Assembly (NCBI GenBank): GCA_930990515.1
Contig: CAKNPS010000003.1
Location: 1-49,005, forward strand
Length of the DNA: 49,005 nt
Direction: 5' to 3'
DNA from: an uncultured Clostridia bacterium
GTDB lineage: Bacteria; Bacillota; Clostridia; Christensenellales; UBA1242
The position numbers were made by a program, and so were the translations under genes. The notes beneath the pieces were generated by a model. It searched no databases, had not been told where the DNA came from, and saw only the letters and a program-made list of their open reading frames with translations. The stretch's first letter is position 1, and each line of letters begins with the position of its first letter. Positions 23,213-29,981 of this stretch are shown piece after piece.

Positions 23213-23419
23213 TTAATCACGATTGTATTTTTTGTTGAATTTTTCAACATTACCACTTGCGTCAACAACCTTTTTCTTTCCTGTGTAGAATGGGTGACAT
23301 TTGTTGCAGATATCAATTTTGATTGTATCGCCTTTAACACAAGAACCTGTCTTGAAGGTATTTCCACAAGCACAAGTAACTGTTACTTCGTGATAATTTG
23401 GGTGAATACTTTCTTTCAT
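23213..23419 (-). CDS. rpmE: Ribosomal protein bL31 (zinc-binding form)
   Basis: 68 aa, normal length. Starts [20 protein letters not shown] and has the Cys pairs CAC and CNKC (the C+ zinc form). Part of the large ribosomal subunit. Preceded by AAAGGAG, 12 nt after rpsR on the same strand, so it probably shares the rpsF operon. Confidence 0.96.
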   Translation of the reverse strand: MKESIHPNYHEVTVTCACGNTFKTGSCVKGDTIKIDICNKCHPFYTGKKKVVDASGNVEKFNKKYNRD

Positions 23420-23431
23420 TTTTTTCTCCTT

Positions 23432-23689
23432 TTAGTCACCAAGATATGGAAGTAATGCCATATTTCTTGCTCTCTTGATTGCCAAAGCAAGTTCTCTTTG
23501 GTGATGAGAGCAAACACCTGTTTGGCGTCTTGGCAAAATTTTACCTTTTTCTGTGACATATTTTCTTATTTTTGCAATATCTTTATAGTCGATTGTTTTT
23601 TCGCCAGCAACACAGAAAGCACAAACTTTCTTTTTAGATGGCTTACGATATTTTTTAACAACCTTTTCTTCGGTTTTAACTTCGCTCAT
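23432..23689 (-). CDS. rpsR: Ribosomal protein bS18
   Basis: 85 aa from ATG 23689, supported by AAAAGGAGAATAAA upstream. The longer reading frame would add 17 residues encoded by the hairpin repeat at 23705-23751 and has no ribosome site. Typical features are [28 protein letters not shown] and [20 protein letters not shown]. It binds 16S rRNA with bS6. The rpsF-ssb-rpsR order is conserved, but the ssb-rpsR gap here is stretched to about 220 bp by repeats. Confidence 0.96.
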   Translation of the reverse strand: MSEVKTEEKVVKKYRKPSKKKVCAFCVAGEKTIDYKDIAKIRKYVTEKGKILPRRQTGVCSHHQRELALAIKRARNMALLPYLGD

Positions 23690-23704
23690 TTTATTCTCCT
23701 TTTG

Positions 23705-23751
23705 CACCACACATTTTGTAGACACACGTTGTGTGGACACACGGTGTGTGG
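23705..23751. repeat. Hairpin repeat, GTGTG type, in the ssb-rpsR gap
   Basis: Two adjacent 15-bp units, CACAC-GTT-GTGTG (23723-23735) and CACAC-GGT-GTGTG (23738-23750), follow a partial unit (CACATTTTGTAG). They sit just upstream of the rpsR ribosome site. Confidence 0.65.
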
Positions 23752-23841
23752 ATTTTTGATTATTTAAATTTTAAAAATTTTTAAATTTAATTTTCTTTCC
23801 AGTCTAGAAGGTGACACATCACTAATATTAAAATGTTTTGG

Positions 23842-23904
23842 GCACATTAGAGAGTGTCGCGGACACACTAGAAAGTGTTGTGAACACATCAGAAAGTGCC
23901 AACA
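23842..23904. repeat. Three 21-bp tandem repeats after ssb
   Basis: Units at 23842-23862, 23863-23883 and 23884-23904 share the pattern ACACA(C/T)(T/C)AGAAAGTG(T/C)(T/C)G. They begin 4 nt after the ssb stop. The CACA/TGTG arms and TAGAA core link them to the GTGTG-type hairpins. Confidence 0.7.
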
Positions 23905-23908
23905 GCAT

Positions 23909-24334
23909 CTAGAATGGGAGACTGTCATCGTCGATTTCTTCAAGTTCTGCTGTTTGTTTTGGTTGTGCTTTTGGCTCTTGAGAAGGAGCAACATAATCTC
24001 CATCATCGCCACTTTGACGATTTGTGCTGATAAATTCAACATCATCTGCAACAACATCAGTTGTGTAGCGTCTTGAACCATCTTGTGCTTCATAGCTTGA
24101 AGTTTGAAGACGACCAACAACAGCACATTTTGAACCTTTCTTCAAGAATTTGTGGCAAATGTCTGCAAGGTTTCTCCAAACAACGATATTGATGAAATCT
24201 GCATCTCTTTCGCCTTCAGAATTTTGAAATCTTCTTGTTACTGCAAGAGAAAATCTGCAAACTGAAACTCCACTATTTGTTGTTGTGAGTTCTGGGTCTC
24301 TTGTGAGATTGCCAACTAAAATAACTTTATTCAT
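23909..24334 (-). CDS. ssb: Single-stranded DNA-binding protein
   Basis: 141 aa. An OB-fold domain (MNKVILVGNLTRDPEL...FINIVVWRNLADICHKFLKKG) precedes an acidic/Gln-rich tail ending DDDSLPF, the conserved C-terminal tip that binds replication partners. It coats ssDNA in replication and repair. It sits 9 nt after rpsF in the canonical rpsF-ssb-rpsR operon. It is unrelated in sequence to the phage ssDNA-binding candidate at 451-867. Confidence 0.96.
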   Translation of the reverse strand: MNKVILVGNLTRDPELTTTNSGVSVCRFSLAVTRRFQNSEGERDADFINIVVWRNLADICHKFLKKGSKCAVVGRLQTSSYEAQDGSRRYTTDVVADDVEFISTNRQSGDDGDYVAPSQEPKAQPKQTAELEEIDDDSLPF

Positions 24335-24343
24335 ATTTAACTC

Positions 24344-24625
24344 CTATTTTCTTACAAACATTTGACGAACGATTCCGTCAGTAATTGTCATGAGTTTGTT
24401 CATAGCATCAACTTCTTCTGGGTTTAATGTTATGTTGAAGATAACATAATAACCTTCATTTTTGAAGTTGATTGGATAAGCAAACTTTTTCATACCAACT
24501 TTTTCAACGCCTTCGATTGTACCGCCGTGAGATTCAACATAAGATTTGAATTTGTTGATGAGTTCTTCTCTTTTTTCTTCGGCAACATCTTGTGCGATGA
24601 TAAACATAAGTTCATACTTATTCAT
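24344..24625 (-). CDS. rpsF: Ribosomal protein bS6
   Basis: 93 aa, normal length, beginning MNKYELMFIIAQDVAEEKRE with KVGMKKFAYPINFKNEGYYV in the middle. Binds 16S rRNA together with bS18. First gene of the operon with a strong AAAAGGAGGT site. Its leader has two hairpins that may be the S6:S18 autoregulatory structure. Confidence 0.96.
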   Translation of the reverse strand: MNKYELMFIIAQDVAEEKREELINKFKSYVESHGGTIEGVEKVGMKKFAYPINFKNEGYYVIFNITLNPEEVDAMNKLMTITDGIVRQMFVRK

Positions 24626-24640
24626 CTTTCTACCTCCTTT

Positions 24641-24729
24641 TGGACTAATGGTTTTTGCTAGAACAGCAAAAACAAGGACAGTATTTCAACTGCTCCCAGC
24701 ATTTTAGCATAAAAAAATATGTTTGTCAA
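24641..24729 (-). promoter_or_regulatory. rpsF promoter and structured leader
   Basis: Reading leftward, TTGACA (24729-24724), 17-nt spacer, TAAAAT (24706-24701). The leader of about 70 nt can form GGAGCAGT/ACTG-TCC with a 6-nt loop, then a perfect 9-bp stem GTTTTTGCT/AGCAAAAAC. Many bacteria regulate this operon through an S6:S18-binding leader hairpin. I cannot confirm its conserved bases, so that assignment is tentative. Confidence 0.55.
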
Positions 24730-24783
24730 GTGTTTAAAAGATAGTTATATAAATTAACTATATATTAAAGGAAGAATTAGATT

Positions 24784-26538
24784 TTGATTTTAAATAAAAC
24801 ATCTAAAAAGGTGTTTTTTTGTTTATGTTATTTATTTTATGTCAATAATTTTTGTATGAAAAAGATGTTTTTTCCGTGTCCGAATGGAGTGGTTTGTCAG
24901 TTTGATGGGAAGCGGGCAATTTCTCTTATTGACTGCAAAGGTTCAAGAAGTTTGATGAGTGAAAACACAAAAAATAAAATTGTGTTTTGGCATTTTCCTT
25001 TTGCAAGGGGACTTCAATATTTTTTCTGTGGGCTTGTCGCGTTTTTTAGGTGCTTATTTTGGTCAAATGAAATTTGCGAAGAAAAGAAAAAAGGGAAAGA
25101 TTTAACCATTTTTTTTGAAGTTTTGGCTGGCGTTTTGGGAGTGGTGTCGGCAGGAATAGTTCTAGGGCTTTTGCCGGGGAAGTTAGGATATTGGCTGGTC
25201 GGTGCGGAAGGCTCAACGCTCTTAAGAAACTTTATCATCTCTTTTTTCAGGCTTATTCTCTTTGCTGTTTTTCTTATGCTTTTAAAATGTTTTCCAAGTA
25301 TACGAGAGTTATTCCGTTTTAATCGTGCAAGTGATTTAGTTTCAATTTATGGTGAAAATTGCCGTGGAAAAATTAAAAATGGTCTATGTGAACCATTAAA
25401 TTTTTTAAACTTTCTTGTTTTTGTTTTCTTTTTAGATATATTTGTGGTAACATTTATAGGGGTAAGTTTAGGTTTCTTCCTAAATTTTTTGGTTAATTTG
25501 GCAATTTTTCTTCTTGTCATAATGGTTGCTTATGAAATTTTGTGGTTACTTGATAAGTCAGGGCTCAGTTTTTTGAAATCACTTTCTTTTGTCACTTCCT
25601 TTTTTGTGACAATGAAACCGTCCACCACTCATATTGAAACCGTATTGACAGCAGAAACAGAAATTAACTTCTTAACCACTCAAACAGAAAGGGGAGTTAT
25701 GAACGATAAATCGAGAAAACCTTTTTCGCTTGTTTACACTGAAGTTAAAAACAAACTTCTTGCAAGTGGTGTCAAGGATAAGAGTGATGCCGACTGGATA
25801 ATTGCAAATGTCCTTGGCAAAAATCGCGGAGACATCAGACTTGTGGAAAGTGTCAGCGAAAAGGAATATAAGGACATTATGAAAGCGACAACTCGCCGAG
25901 CAAATGGCGAAAGTGTGGACAATATTTTTGGCTACACCGAATTTTACGGACTTCGCTTTGAAGTTAACAAAAAAGTTTTAACCCCACGAATGGAAACGGA
26001 AATTTTGGTAGAAGAAGTTTTAAAATTTGTCGGTCGTAAAACAAAAGTTTTGGACCTTGGAACTGGTAGCGGAGCAATTGCAATTAGTATTGCCAAAAAC
26101 AGCGAAGCAGAAGTTACGGCAATAGATATTTCAAAAGCAGCACTCTTAACTGCACAAGTAAATGCCAAAAATCATAATGCGAAAATTGAATTTATTAACT
26201 CTGACCTATTTAATGGCTTGAAAAAAAGGAAAAAGTTTGATATAATTGTTTCAAATCCACCATATATACCAACTAAGGACATAGCAAAACTTGATGTCAA
26301 TGTGAAAGAGTGCGATCCTAAGATTGCTCTTGACGGCGGAGAAGACGGACTCGTATTTTATCGCGAAATCACAAAAGGGGCGGTTGCACATCTTACAAAT
26401 GGTGGAATGTTATTCTATGAAATAGGAAAAGGGCAGGCAAGTGCTGTCAAGAAAATTATGAAAGAAAACGGATTTAAGGACATTAAAATCATCAAAGACT
26501 ACAACAAAATTGAAAGGATAATTTATGGAAGACTATAA
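24784..26538 (+). CDS. prmC: Degenerate DUF1385 membrane domain fused to PrmC glutamine methyltransferase
   Basis: 584 aa from TTG 24784, which has AAAGGAAG well placed. Residues about 1-290 resemble DUF1385/YqhQ: HFPFARGLQYF matches the IPFIRG region, then several membrane segments and LLRNFIISFFRLILF...RELFRFNRASD in place of the usual FQYHGAEHK; the GGQAVIEGVMM start is missing. Residues about 306-584 are PrmC: SAM-binding VLDLGTGSGAIAISIA and catalytic NPPY (491-494). PrmC methylates the Gln of the GGQ motif in release factors, and prfA follows with a 14-nt overlap. An internal ATG at 25699 (codon 306) has AAAGGGGAG just upstream, so free PrmC (279 aa) may also be made. In other Firmicutes DUF1385 and prmC are separate neighbours. 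Confidence 0.8.
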   Translation: MILNKTSKKVFFCLCYLFYVNNFCMKKMFFPCPNGVVCQFDGKRAISLIDCKGSRSLMSENTKNKIVFWHFPFARGLQYFFCGLVAFFRCLFWSNEICEEKKKGKDLTIFFEVLAGVLGVVSAGIVLGLLPGKLGYWLVGAEGSTLLRNFIISFFRLILFAVFLMLLKCFPSIRELFRFNRASDLVSIYGENCRGKIKNGLCEPLNFLNFLVFVFFLDIFVVTFIGVSLGFFLNFLVNLAIFLLVIMVAYEILWLLDKSGLSFLKSLSFVTSFFVTMKPSTTHIETVLTAETEINFLTTQTERGVMNDKSRKPFSLVYTEVKNKLLASGVKDKSDADWIIANVLGKNRGDIRLVESVSEKEYKDIMKATTRRANGESVDNIFGYTEFYGLRFEVNKKVLTPRMETEILVEEVLKFVGRKTKVLDLGTGSGAIAISIAKNSEAEVTAIDISKAALLTAQVNAKNHNAKIEFINSDLFNGLKKRKKFDIIVSNPPYIPTKDIAKLDVNVKECDPKIALDGGEDGLVFYREITKGAVAHLTNGGMLFYEIGKGQASAVKKIMKENGFKDIKIIKDYNKIERIIYGRL

Positions 26539-27607
26539 AGATTATTTAGAAAAAACTAAAAAATCAAAAGAAAGATATGATGAACTCACCGAACTTGTTA
26601 TGAAGCCAGAGATTATTGCTGACAACAAGGGGTGGAAGAAACTTGTAAAAGAACGTTCAAGTTTAGAAGATATTGCAAAGGCATACACTTCTCTTTTATC
26701 ACTCTCTCAAGATTTGGAAAATTGTGAAAATGATTTAAAAAATGAAAAAGATAGTGAAATGAAAGCCCTTTTTGAAAGCGAAATTAAAGAGTTGAAAGAA
26801 AAAATTGAAAAAGAAATTGAAGAAATCAAAATTTTATTGCTTCCAAAAGATGAAAATGATGATAGCAACGCAATCTTGGAAATTCGTGCCGCTGCAGGTG
26901 GAGAAGAAAGTGCTCTTTTTGGAGCAGAACTCCTTAGAATGTATACTCATTTTGCTGATAAAAACCGCTGGAAAACGGAAATTTTAGATGTGAACGAAAC
27001 AGAACTTGGAGGAATTAAGGAATGCACAGTGCTTTTTAGAGGTAAAGGTGCATATTCCAAACTTAAGTATGAAAGTGGCGTGCATAGAGTGCAACGCGTG
27101 CCGGAAACAGAAAGTGGTGGGCGTATTCACACATCAACTGCCACCGTTGCGGTTTTGCCAGAAATTGAAGATATTGATTTTGAAATTTTGGACACAGATT
27201 TAAAAATTGATACATACCGAAGTGGTGGGGCAGGCGGACAACACGTCAACAAGACAGAAAGCGCGATAAGAATAACTCACCTTCCAACAGGTATTGTTGT
27301 TACTTGCCAAGATGAACGCTCGCAACTTAAAAACAAAGAAAAGGCGATGAATATTCTTAAAAGTAAGTTGTATGATTACTACCGTGAGCAAAGAGATAGC
27401 GAATATGAACAAAACCGAAAAAGTCAAGTTGGTCGTGGAAACCGTAATGAGAGAATTAGGACTTATAACTATCCACAAGGCAGGGTGACAGACCACCGAA
27501 CAAACCTTTCTTCTTATGATTTGGAAGGGGTTTTGAATGGAAATATTGAAGAATTTATTGATGCAATGATAATTAAAGAAAGAACAGAAATGCTAGAGAA
27601 TTTGTAA
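26525..27607 (+). CDS. prfA: Peptide chain release factor 1
   Basis: 360 aa, full length. The stop-codon recognition region is HRVQRVPETESGGRIHTSTA (PxT tripeptide PET) and the catalytic GGQ is at 237-239 (SGGAGGQHVNKTESAIRITH). RF1 ends translation at UAA and UAG. Its GGQ Gln is the substrate of PrmC encoded just upstream; the start codon lies inside the prmC end, with AAAGGAT upstream. A strong terminator begins within the stop codon. Confidence 0.96.
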   Translation: MEDYKDYLEKTKKSKERYDELTELVMKPEIIADNKGWKKLVKERSSLEDIAKAYTSLLSLSQDLENCENDLKNEKDSEMKALFESEIKELKEKIEKEIEEIKILLLPKDENDDSNAILEIRAAAGGEESALFGAELLRMYTHFADKNRWKTEILDVNETELGGIKECTVLFRGKGAYSKLKYESGVHRVQRVPETESGGRIHTSTATVAVLPEIEDIDFEILDTDLKIDTYRSGGAGGQHVNKTESAIRITHLPTGIVVTCQDERSQLKNKEKAMNILKSKLYDYYREQRDSEYEQNRKSQVGRGNRNERIRTYNYPQGRVTDHRTNLSSYDLEGVLNGNIEEFIDAMIIKERTEMLENL

Positions 27608-27639
27608 CAAAAAGCGATAGGATACTATCGCTTTTTGTT
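27606..27639. terminator. Strong terminator of the prmC-prfA operon
   Basis: A perfect 15-bp stem, AACAAAAAGCGATAG (27606-27620) and CTATCGCTTTTTGTT (27625-27639), with a GATA loop. A and T tracts make it usable in both directions. Confidence 0.85.
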
Positions 27640-27646
27640 GTTAAGT

Positions 27647-27727
27647 GACAACTAAAGTTGTCGTGAAGAGCAAACAAAGTTTGCGTGAATAGATGCTTTC
27701 AGCATCGTGAAGTGCGAGTAAACTCGC
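27647..27727 (+). repeat. Hairpin array with GTGAAG linkers
   Basis: Four short hairpins with unrelated stems but A/T-rich 3-4-nt loops: GACAAC-TAAA-GTTGTC (27647-27662), GCAAAC-AAA-GTTTGC (27670-27684), GATGCT-TTC-AGCATC (27692-27706) and GCGAG-TAAA-CTCGC (27714-27727). The linkers are GTGAAG (27663), GTGAAT (27685) and GTGAAG (27707). Stem pairing is kept while stem sequence changes. A TTGTGGA just after it pairs with TCCACAA near 27782, before the inverted array. Confidence 0.75.
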
Positions 27728-27808
27728 GTTGTGGAAGTTTATTTTTATAATATAATCTTACTAATATATAAATAAGAAAAATCCACAACACAAACTAAAA
27801 GATTGTTT

Positions 27809-27867
27809 CTTCACGCGAACTTTGTTCGCACTTCACGTAATTTTGCTTTTGCAAAATTACTCTTCAC
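27809..27867 (-). repeat. Hairpin array with GTGAAG linkers, inverted copy
   Basis: Reading the minus strand, GTGAAG (27867-27862), the stem GTAATTTTGC with loop AAAA and GCAAAATTAC (27860-27837), GTGAAG (27836-27831), the stem GCGAAC-AAA-GTTCGC (27829-27815), and GTGAAG (27814-27809). Same design as 27647-27727 in the opposite orientation; the 27738-27808 stretch between is AT-rich without other features. Confidence 0.75.
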
Positions 27868-27884
27868 TTTTTTTTGTTTCTAGA

Positions 27885-27914
27885 ACAAAAAAAAGAAAGG
27901 CGATTGCCTTTCTT
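27885..27914 (-). terminator. Terminator of the pilin-like gene
   Basis: AAGAAAGGC (27893-27901) and GCCTTTCTT (27906-27914) with a GATT loop. The leftward T-tract follows. Confidence 0.7.
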
Positions 27915-27944
27915 AAATTTTTATATTTACAATAGGACGAGTAA

Positions 27945-28316
27945 TTAAATTCTAAGTAATGTTTTTGCTATAACTGCAAGAGATTCTCCACCTGCACCTG
28001 GATCACCAAATGCACTTTCAAATACTCCGGTAGCATCAAGAATCAATGGTAACAATAAGTTGAAGAATAAGATTAATGCAATTGTAACAACGACAGCAAC
28101 GATAATATTAATCAATCTTTTCTTTGCTTCTTCTCTTTGGTCAGAAGATTCTGCTCTTGCCATTTTAACACCAACATAGATGGCATAAATTGCACCTGCA
28201 GCAGCAGTAATAATTAAAGCTACCCATAAAACCCATTCAAGAACGCCTAAAAGTTTAGATAACCAATTATCTGTTCCATCTTGTAAATATTCTTGAATAA
28301 TTTGCGACCAAGTCAT
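27945..28316 (-). CDS. VirB2/TrbC-type pilin-like membrane protein
   Basis: 123 aa. Two long hydrophobic helices (about 25-50, VLEWVLWVALIITAAAGAIYA; and 70-95, IINIIVAVVVTIALILFFNLLLP) are separated by a short basic loop (GVKMARAESSDQREEAKKR). This is the pattern of VirB2/TrbC pilins and Mbov_0395-type conjugal proteins. Strong ribosome site AGGAGGGG. There are no conjugation genes in the window, so this is a solitary copy, perhaps for a pilus or channel made elsewhere. Alternative: a small membrane protein of another family with similar topology. Confidence 0.65.
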   Translation of the reverse strand: MTWSQIIQEYLQDGTDNWLSKLLGVLEWVLWVALIITAAAGAIYAIYVGVKMARAESSDQREEAKKRLINIIVAVVVTIALILFFNLLLPLILDATGVFESAFGDPGAGGESLAVIAKTLLRI

Positions 28317-28584
28317 ATTCCCCTCCTATTAAATTTATTTTTCTCAAAATGTGAAGAATTATTCTTCGCTTTGATATGCATATAATAACATATAAAAAAA
28401 ATATTTCAAAACGATTTTAATAAATTTTTTAAAAAATTTAAAAAAATTTTTTCAATATATTTTTTATTATTTATTTTAAATATGGATAATATTCATAAAT
28501 TAATAAAAAAATAAAAAGGCGAAAAATTTTCCTTTTTATTTTTAAACGAATTTTTATTATTTTTAAATATTAATAGGAAGGGAA
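28317..28584 (-). terminator. AT-rich gap with terminator of the 64-aa gene
   Basis: Mostly A/T homopolymer-like DNA, without a gene. It holds one hairpin: AAAAATAAAAAGG (28507-28519) and CCTTTTTATTTTT (28531-28543), placed to terminate the leftward 64-aa gene. Nothing else recognised. Confidence 0.55.
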
Positions 28585-28779
28585 TTAAATGAACTGGCGG
28601 AAGTTATTACAACAACATCCACTTGTATTGTTCCACCAACCATTATTCCAACCATTGTTATTATTGCTTAGACCTAAAAGTAGCAATAGCAGAATGTTGG
28701 TGTTTGTGGCAAGATTTGTGTTGTTTTGAGAACTCAATGTGGAAAGCAGAAAAACCCATAAAAATTCTTGTGATGACAT
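28585..28779 (-). CDS. Small hydrophobic peptide with Asn/Trp/Cys-rich tail (64 aa)
   Basis: A very strong ribosome site (AAAGGAGGGG) and its own terminator support expression. The N-terminus is hydrophobic (MSSQEFLWVFLLSTLSS), the middle has a Leu run (ILLLLLLGLS), and the C-terminus is low complexity with NNNNGWNNGWWNN then SGCCCNNF. I do not recognise it. It could be a small membrane or coat peptide, or a secreted peptide. Divergent from the arsR gene, 160 bp apart. Confidence 0.6.
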   Translation of the reverse strand: MSSQEFLWVFLLSTLSSQNNTNLATNTNILLLLLLGLSNNNNGWNNGWWNNTSGCCCNNFRQFI

Positions 28780-28866
28780 AAACCCCTCCTTTTTGTCAAA
28801 AAGTCTTAAAATTAGTCAAACTTTGCAAAATAGTGAAGTTAAAAATTTTTGACTTTTCACATATTT

Positions 28867-28906
28867 TTTGGCAAAATATTTTTGATACATTTATTTTTAT
28901 GCCAAA
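28867..28906. promoter_or_regulatory. Possible operator before arsR-family gene
   Basis: TTTGGCA (28867-28873) and TGCCAAA (28900-28906) form an inverted repeat spanning the likely promoter of the ArsR-type gene, which starts 34 nt later. It may be the regulator's own binding site or serve the divergent 64-aa gene. Confidence 0.35.
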
Positions 28907-28939
28907 TTAAAGTTTATTGACACAAAAAAGGAGAGTAAA

Positions 28940-29278
28940 ATGGAAAAATTTATCAAAATTAACGAGAGAAGTAAGTTTGAAGTGCAAAAAATTATGCCAG
29001 ATGATGAAGTTGTTGATAAACTGGCAATTTATTTTCAAAGTTTTTCTGACCAAACGCGACTTAAAATTCTTTCTTGCTTATCAATTATGGATATGTGTGT
29101 GAATGATTTATCGCTTGTTTTAGGTATTAACCAAACGACAATTTCTCATCAACTTAAAACATTAAAAGACCAAAATCTTGTGGATTATAAAAGGGAAGGA
29201 AAAATTCTTGTTTACAGAATAAAATCACAAGATGTTGGAGAAATGATGACTTACGCAGTAAGAAGGTTTGCAACATAG
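28940..29278 (+). CDS. ArsR/SmtB-family transcriptional regulator
   Basis: 112 aa. A winged helix-turn-helix: YFQSFSDQTRLKILSCLSIM, VNDLSLVLGINQTTISHQLKTLKD (recognition helix), QNLVDYKREGKILVYRIKS (wing). Cys occurs in SCL and MDMCVNDL, near the alpha-3 metal site of ArsR, but the full ELCVCDL pair is absent, so the inducer is uncertain. It has AAAGGAGAG upstream. No efflux or redox partner gene is next to it. The 25-residue N-terminal extension is longer than usual. Confidence 0.85.
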   Translation: MEKFIKINERSKFEVQKIMPDDEVVDKLAIYFQSFSDQTRLKILSCLSIMDMCVNDLSLVLGINQTTISHQLKTLKDQNLVDYKREGKILVYRIKSQDVGEMMTYAVRRFAT

Positions 29279-29288
29279 TCGCTGCAAT

Positions 29289-29360
29289 ATAACAACTGTG
29301 TTGTTATTGTGAAGTAGCGACTTTGTCGCTGTTAAATGACAACTTTAGTTATCTCTTCAC
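29289..29360 (+). repeat. Hairpin array with GTGAAG/CTTCAC linkers, third locus
   Basis: ATAACAAC-TGT-GTTGTTAT (29289-29307), GTGAAG (29309-29314), AGCGAC-TTT-GTCGCT (29316-29330), then GACAAC-TTTA-GTTATC (29338-29353, one G-U pair) and CTTCAC (29355-29360). It follows the arsR stop by 10 nt and belongs to the family at 27647-27867. Confidence 0.7.
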
Positions 29361-29396
29361 AATATCACGGTTGTTACTTTACTTTTTTAATATTAC

Positions 29397-29426
29397 TTTA
29401 CTTTCATTTTCTTTTTATGCTATAAT
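29397..29426 (+). promoter_or_regulatory. queH-lepB promoter, short or no leader
   Basis: TTTACT (29397-29402), 18-nt spacer, TATAAT (29421-29426). The start codon of queH is at 29436 with no ribosome site, so the 5' leader would be 0-4 nt. Confidence 0.6.
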
Positions 29427-29435
29427 ATTTTAGTT

Positions 29436-29981
29436 ATGAATAAACAAAGACTTTTACTTCATTCTTGTTGTGGACCGTGCTCAACGGTTTGTATTGAAAG
29501 GTTAAAAGAAAATTATGATTTAACCATATTTTATTATAATCCTAATATTTTTCCTGAAGATGAATATATAAAAAGAAAGGAAAATCAAAAGAAGGTTTGT
29601 GAACATTTTGGTGTTGCCGTTATTGACGGCGACTATAATGAAAACGATTGGCTTTCATTTGTTAAAGGTTTAGAAAGCGAGAAAGAAGGCGGAGCAAGAT
29701 GTGAAAAATGTTTTTATTATCGCTTGGAAGAAACAGCAAAAAAAGGAAAAGAACTAGGTTTTGACATTTTTGGAACAACACTTACTGTAAGTCCACATAA
29801 ATCGACATTAATAATCAACAAAGTTGGCAAGGAAATTGAAGAAAAATTTGGTATTCCATTTTTAGAAGAAAGTTTTAAAAAGAAAGATGGTTATCTTCGT
29901 AGCATAAATCTTTCCAAAGAACTTTCGCTTTATAGGCAAAATTATTGTGGTTGCCGATTTTCAATTAGGAGAGAGAATTGA
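29436..29981 (+). CDS. queH: Epoxyqueuosine reductase QueH
   Basis: 181 aa. The conserved Cys motifs of the DUF208/QueH family are present: HSCCGPCST (C11, C12, C15), ARCEKCFYYRLEETA and YCGCRFS near the C-terminus, with DIFGTTLTVSPHKS between. QueH reduces epoxyqueuosine to queuosine, the last step in tRNA wobble-base modification, using an iron-sulfur cluster, and replaces QueG in many Firmicutes. The lepB gene overlaps its stop codon. The mRNA is probably leaderless. Confidence 0.92.
   Translation: MNKQRLLLHSCCGPCSTVCIERLKENYDLTIFYYNPNIFPEDEYIKRKENQKKVCEHFGVAVIDGDYNENDWLSFVKGLESEKEGGARCEKCFYYRLEETAKKGKELGFDIFGTTLTVSPHKSTLIINKVGKEIEEKFGIPFLEESFKKKDGYLRSINLSKELSLYRQNYCGCRFSIRREN

Noticed and set aside
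23690-23740. N-terminal extension of rpsR
   Set aside because: The extension is coded by the hairpin repeat. The strong ribosome site and the normal bS18 start are at ATG 23689.
23764-24126. Minus-strand ORF with a repeated Cys/His pattern after ssb
   Set aside because: It overlaps ssb in another frame, and its repeated residues come from the three 21-bp repeats. No start signal.
27647-27867. CRISPR array
   Set aside because: The regular spacing is superficially similar, but the conserved part is only 6 nt and the variable parts are palindromic. No cas genes are in the window.
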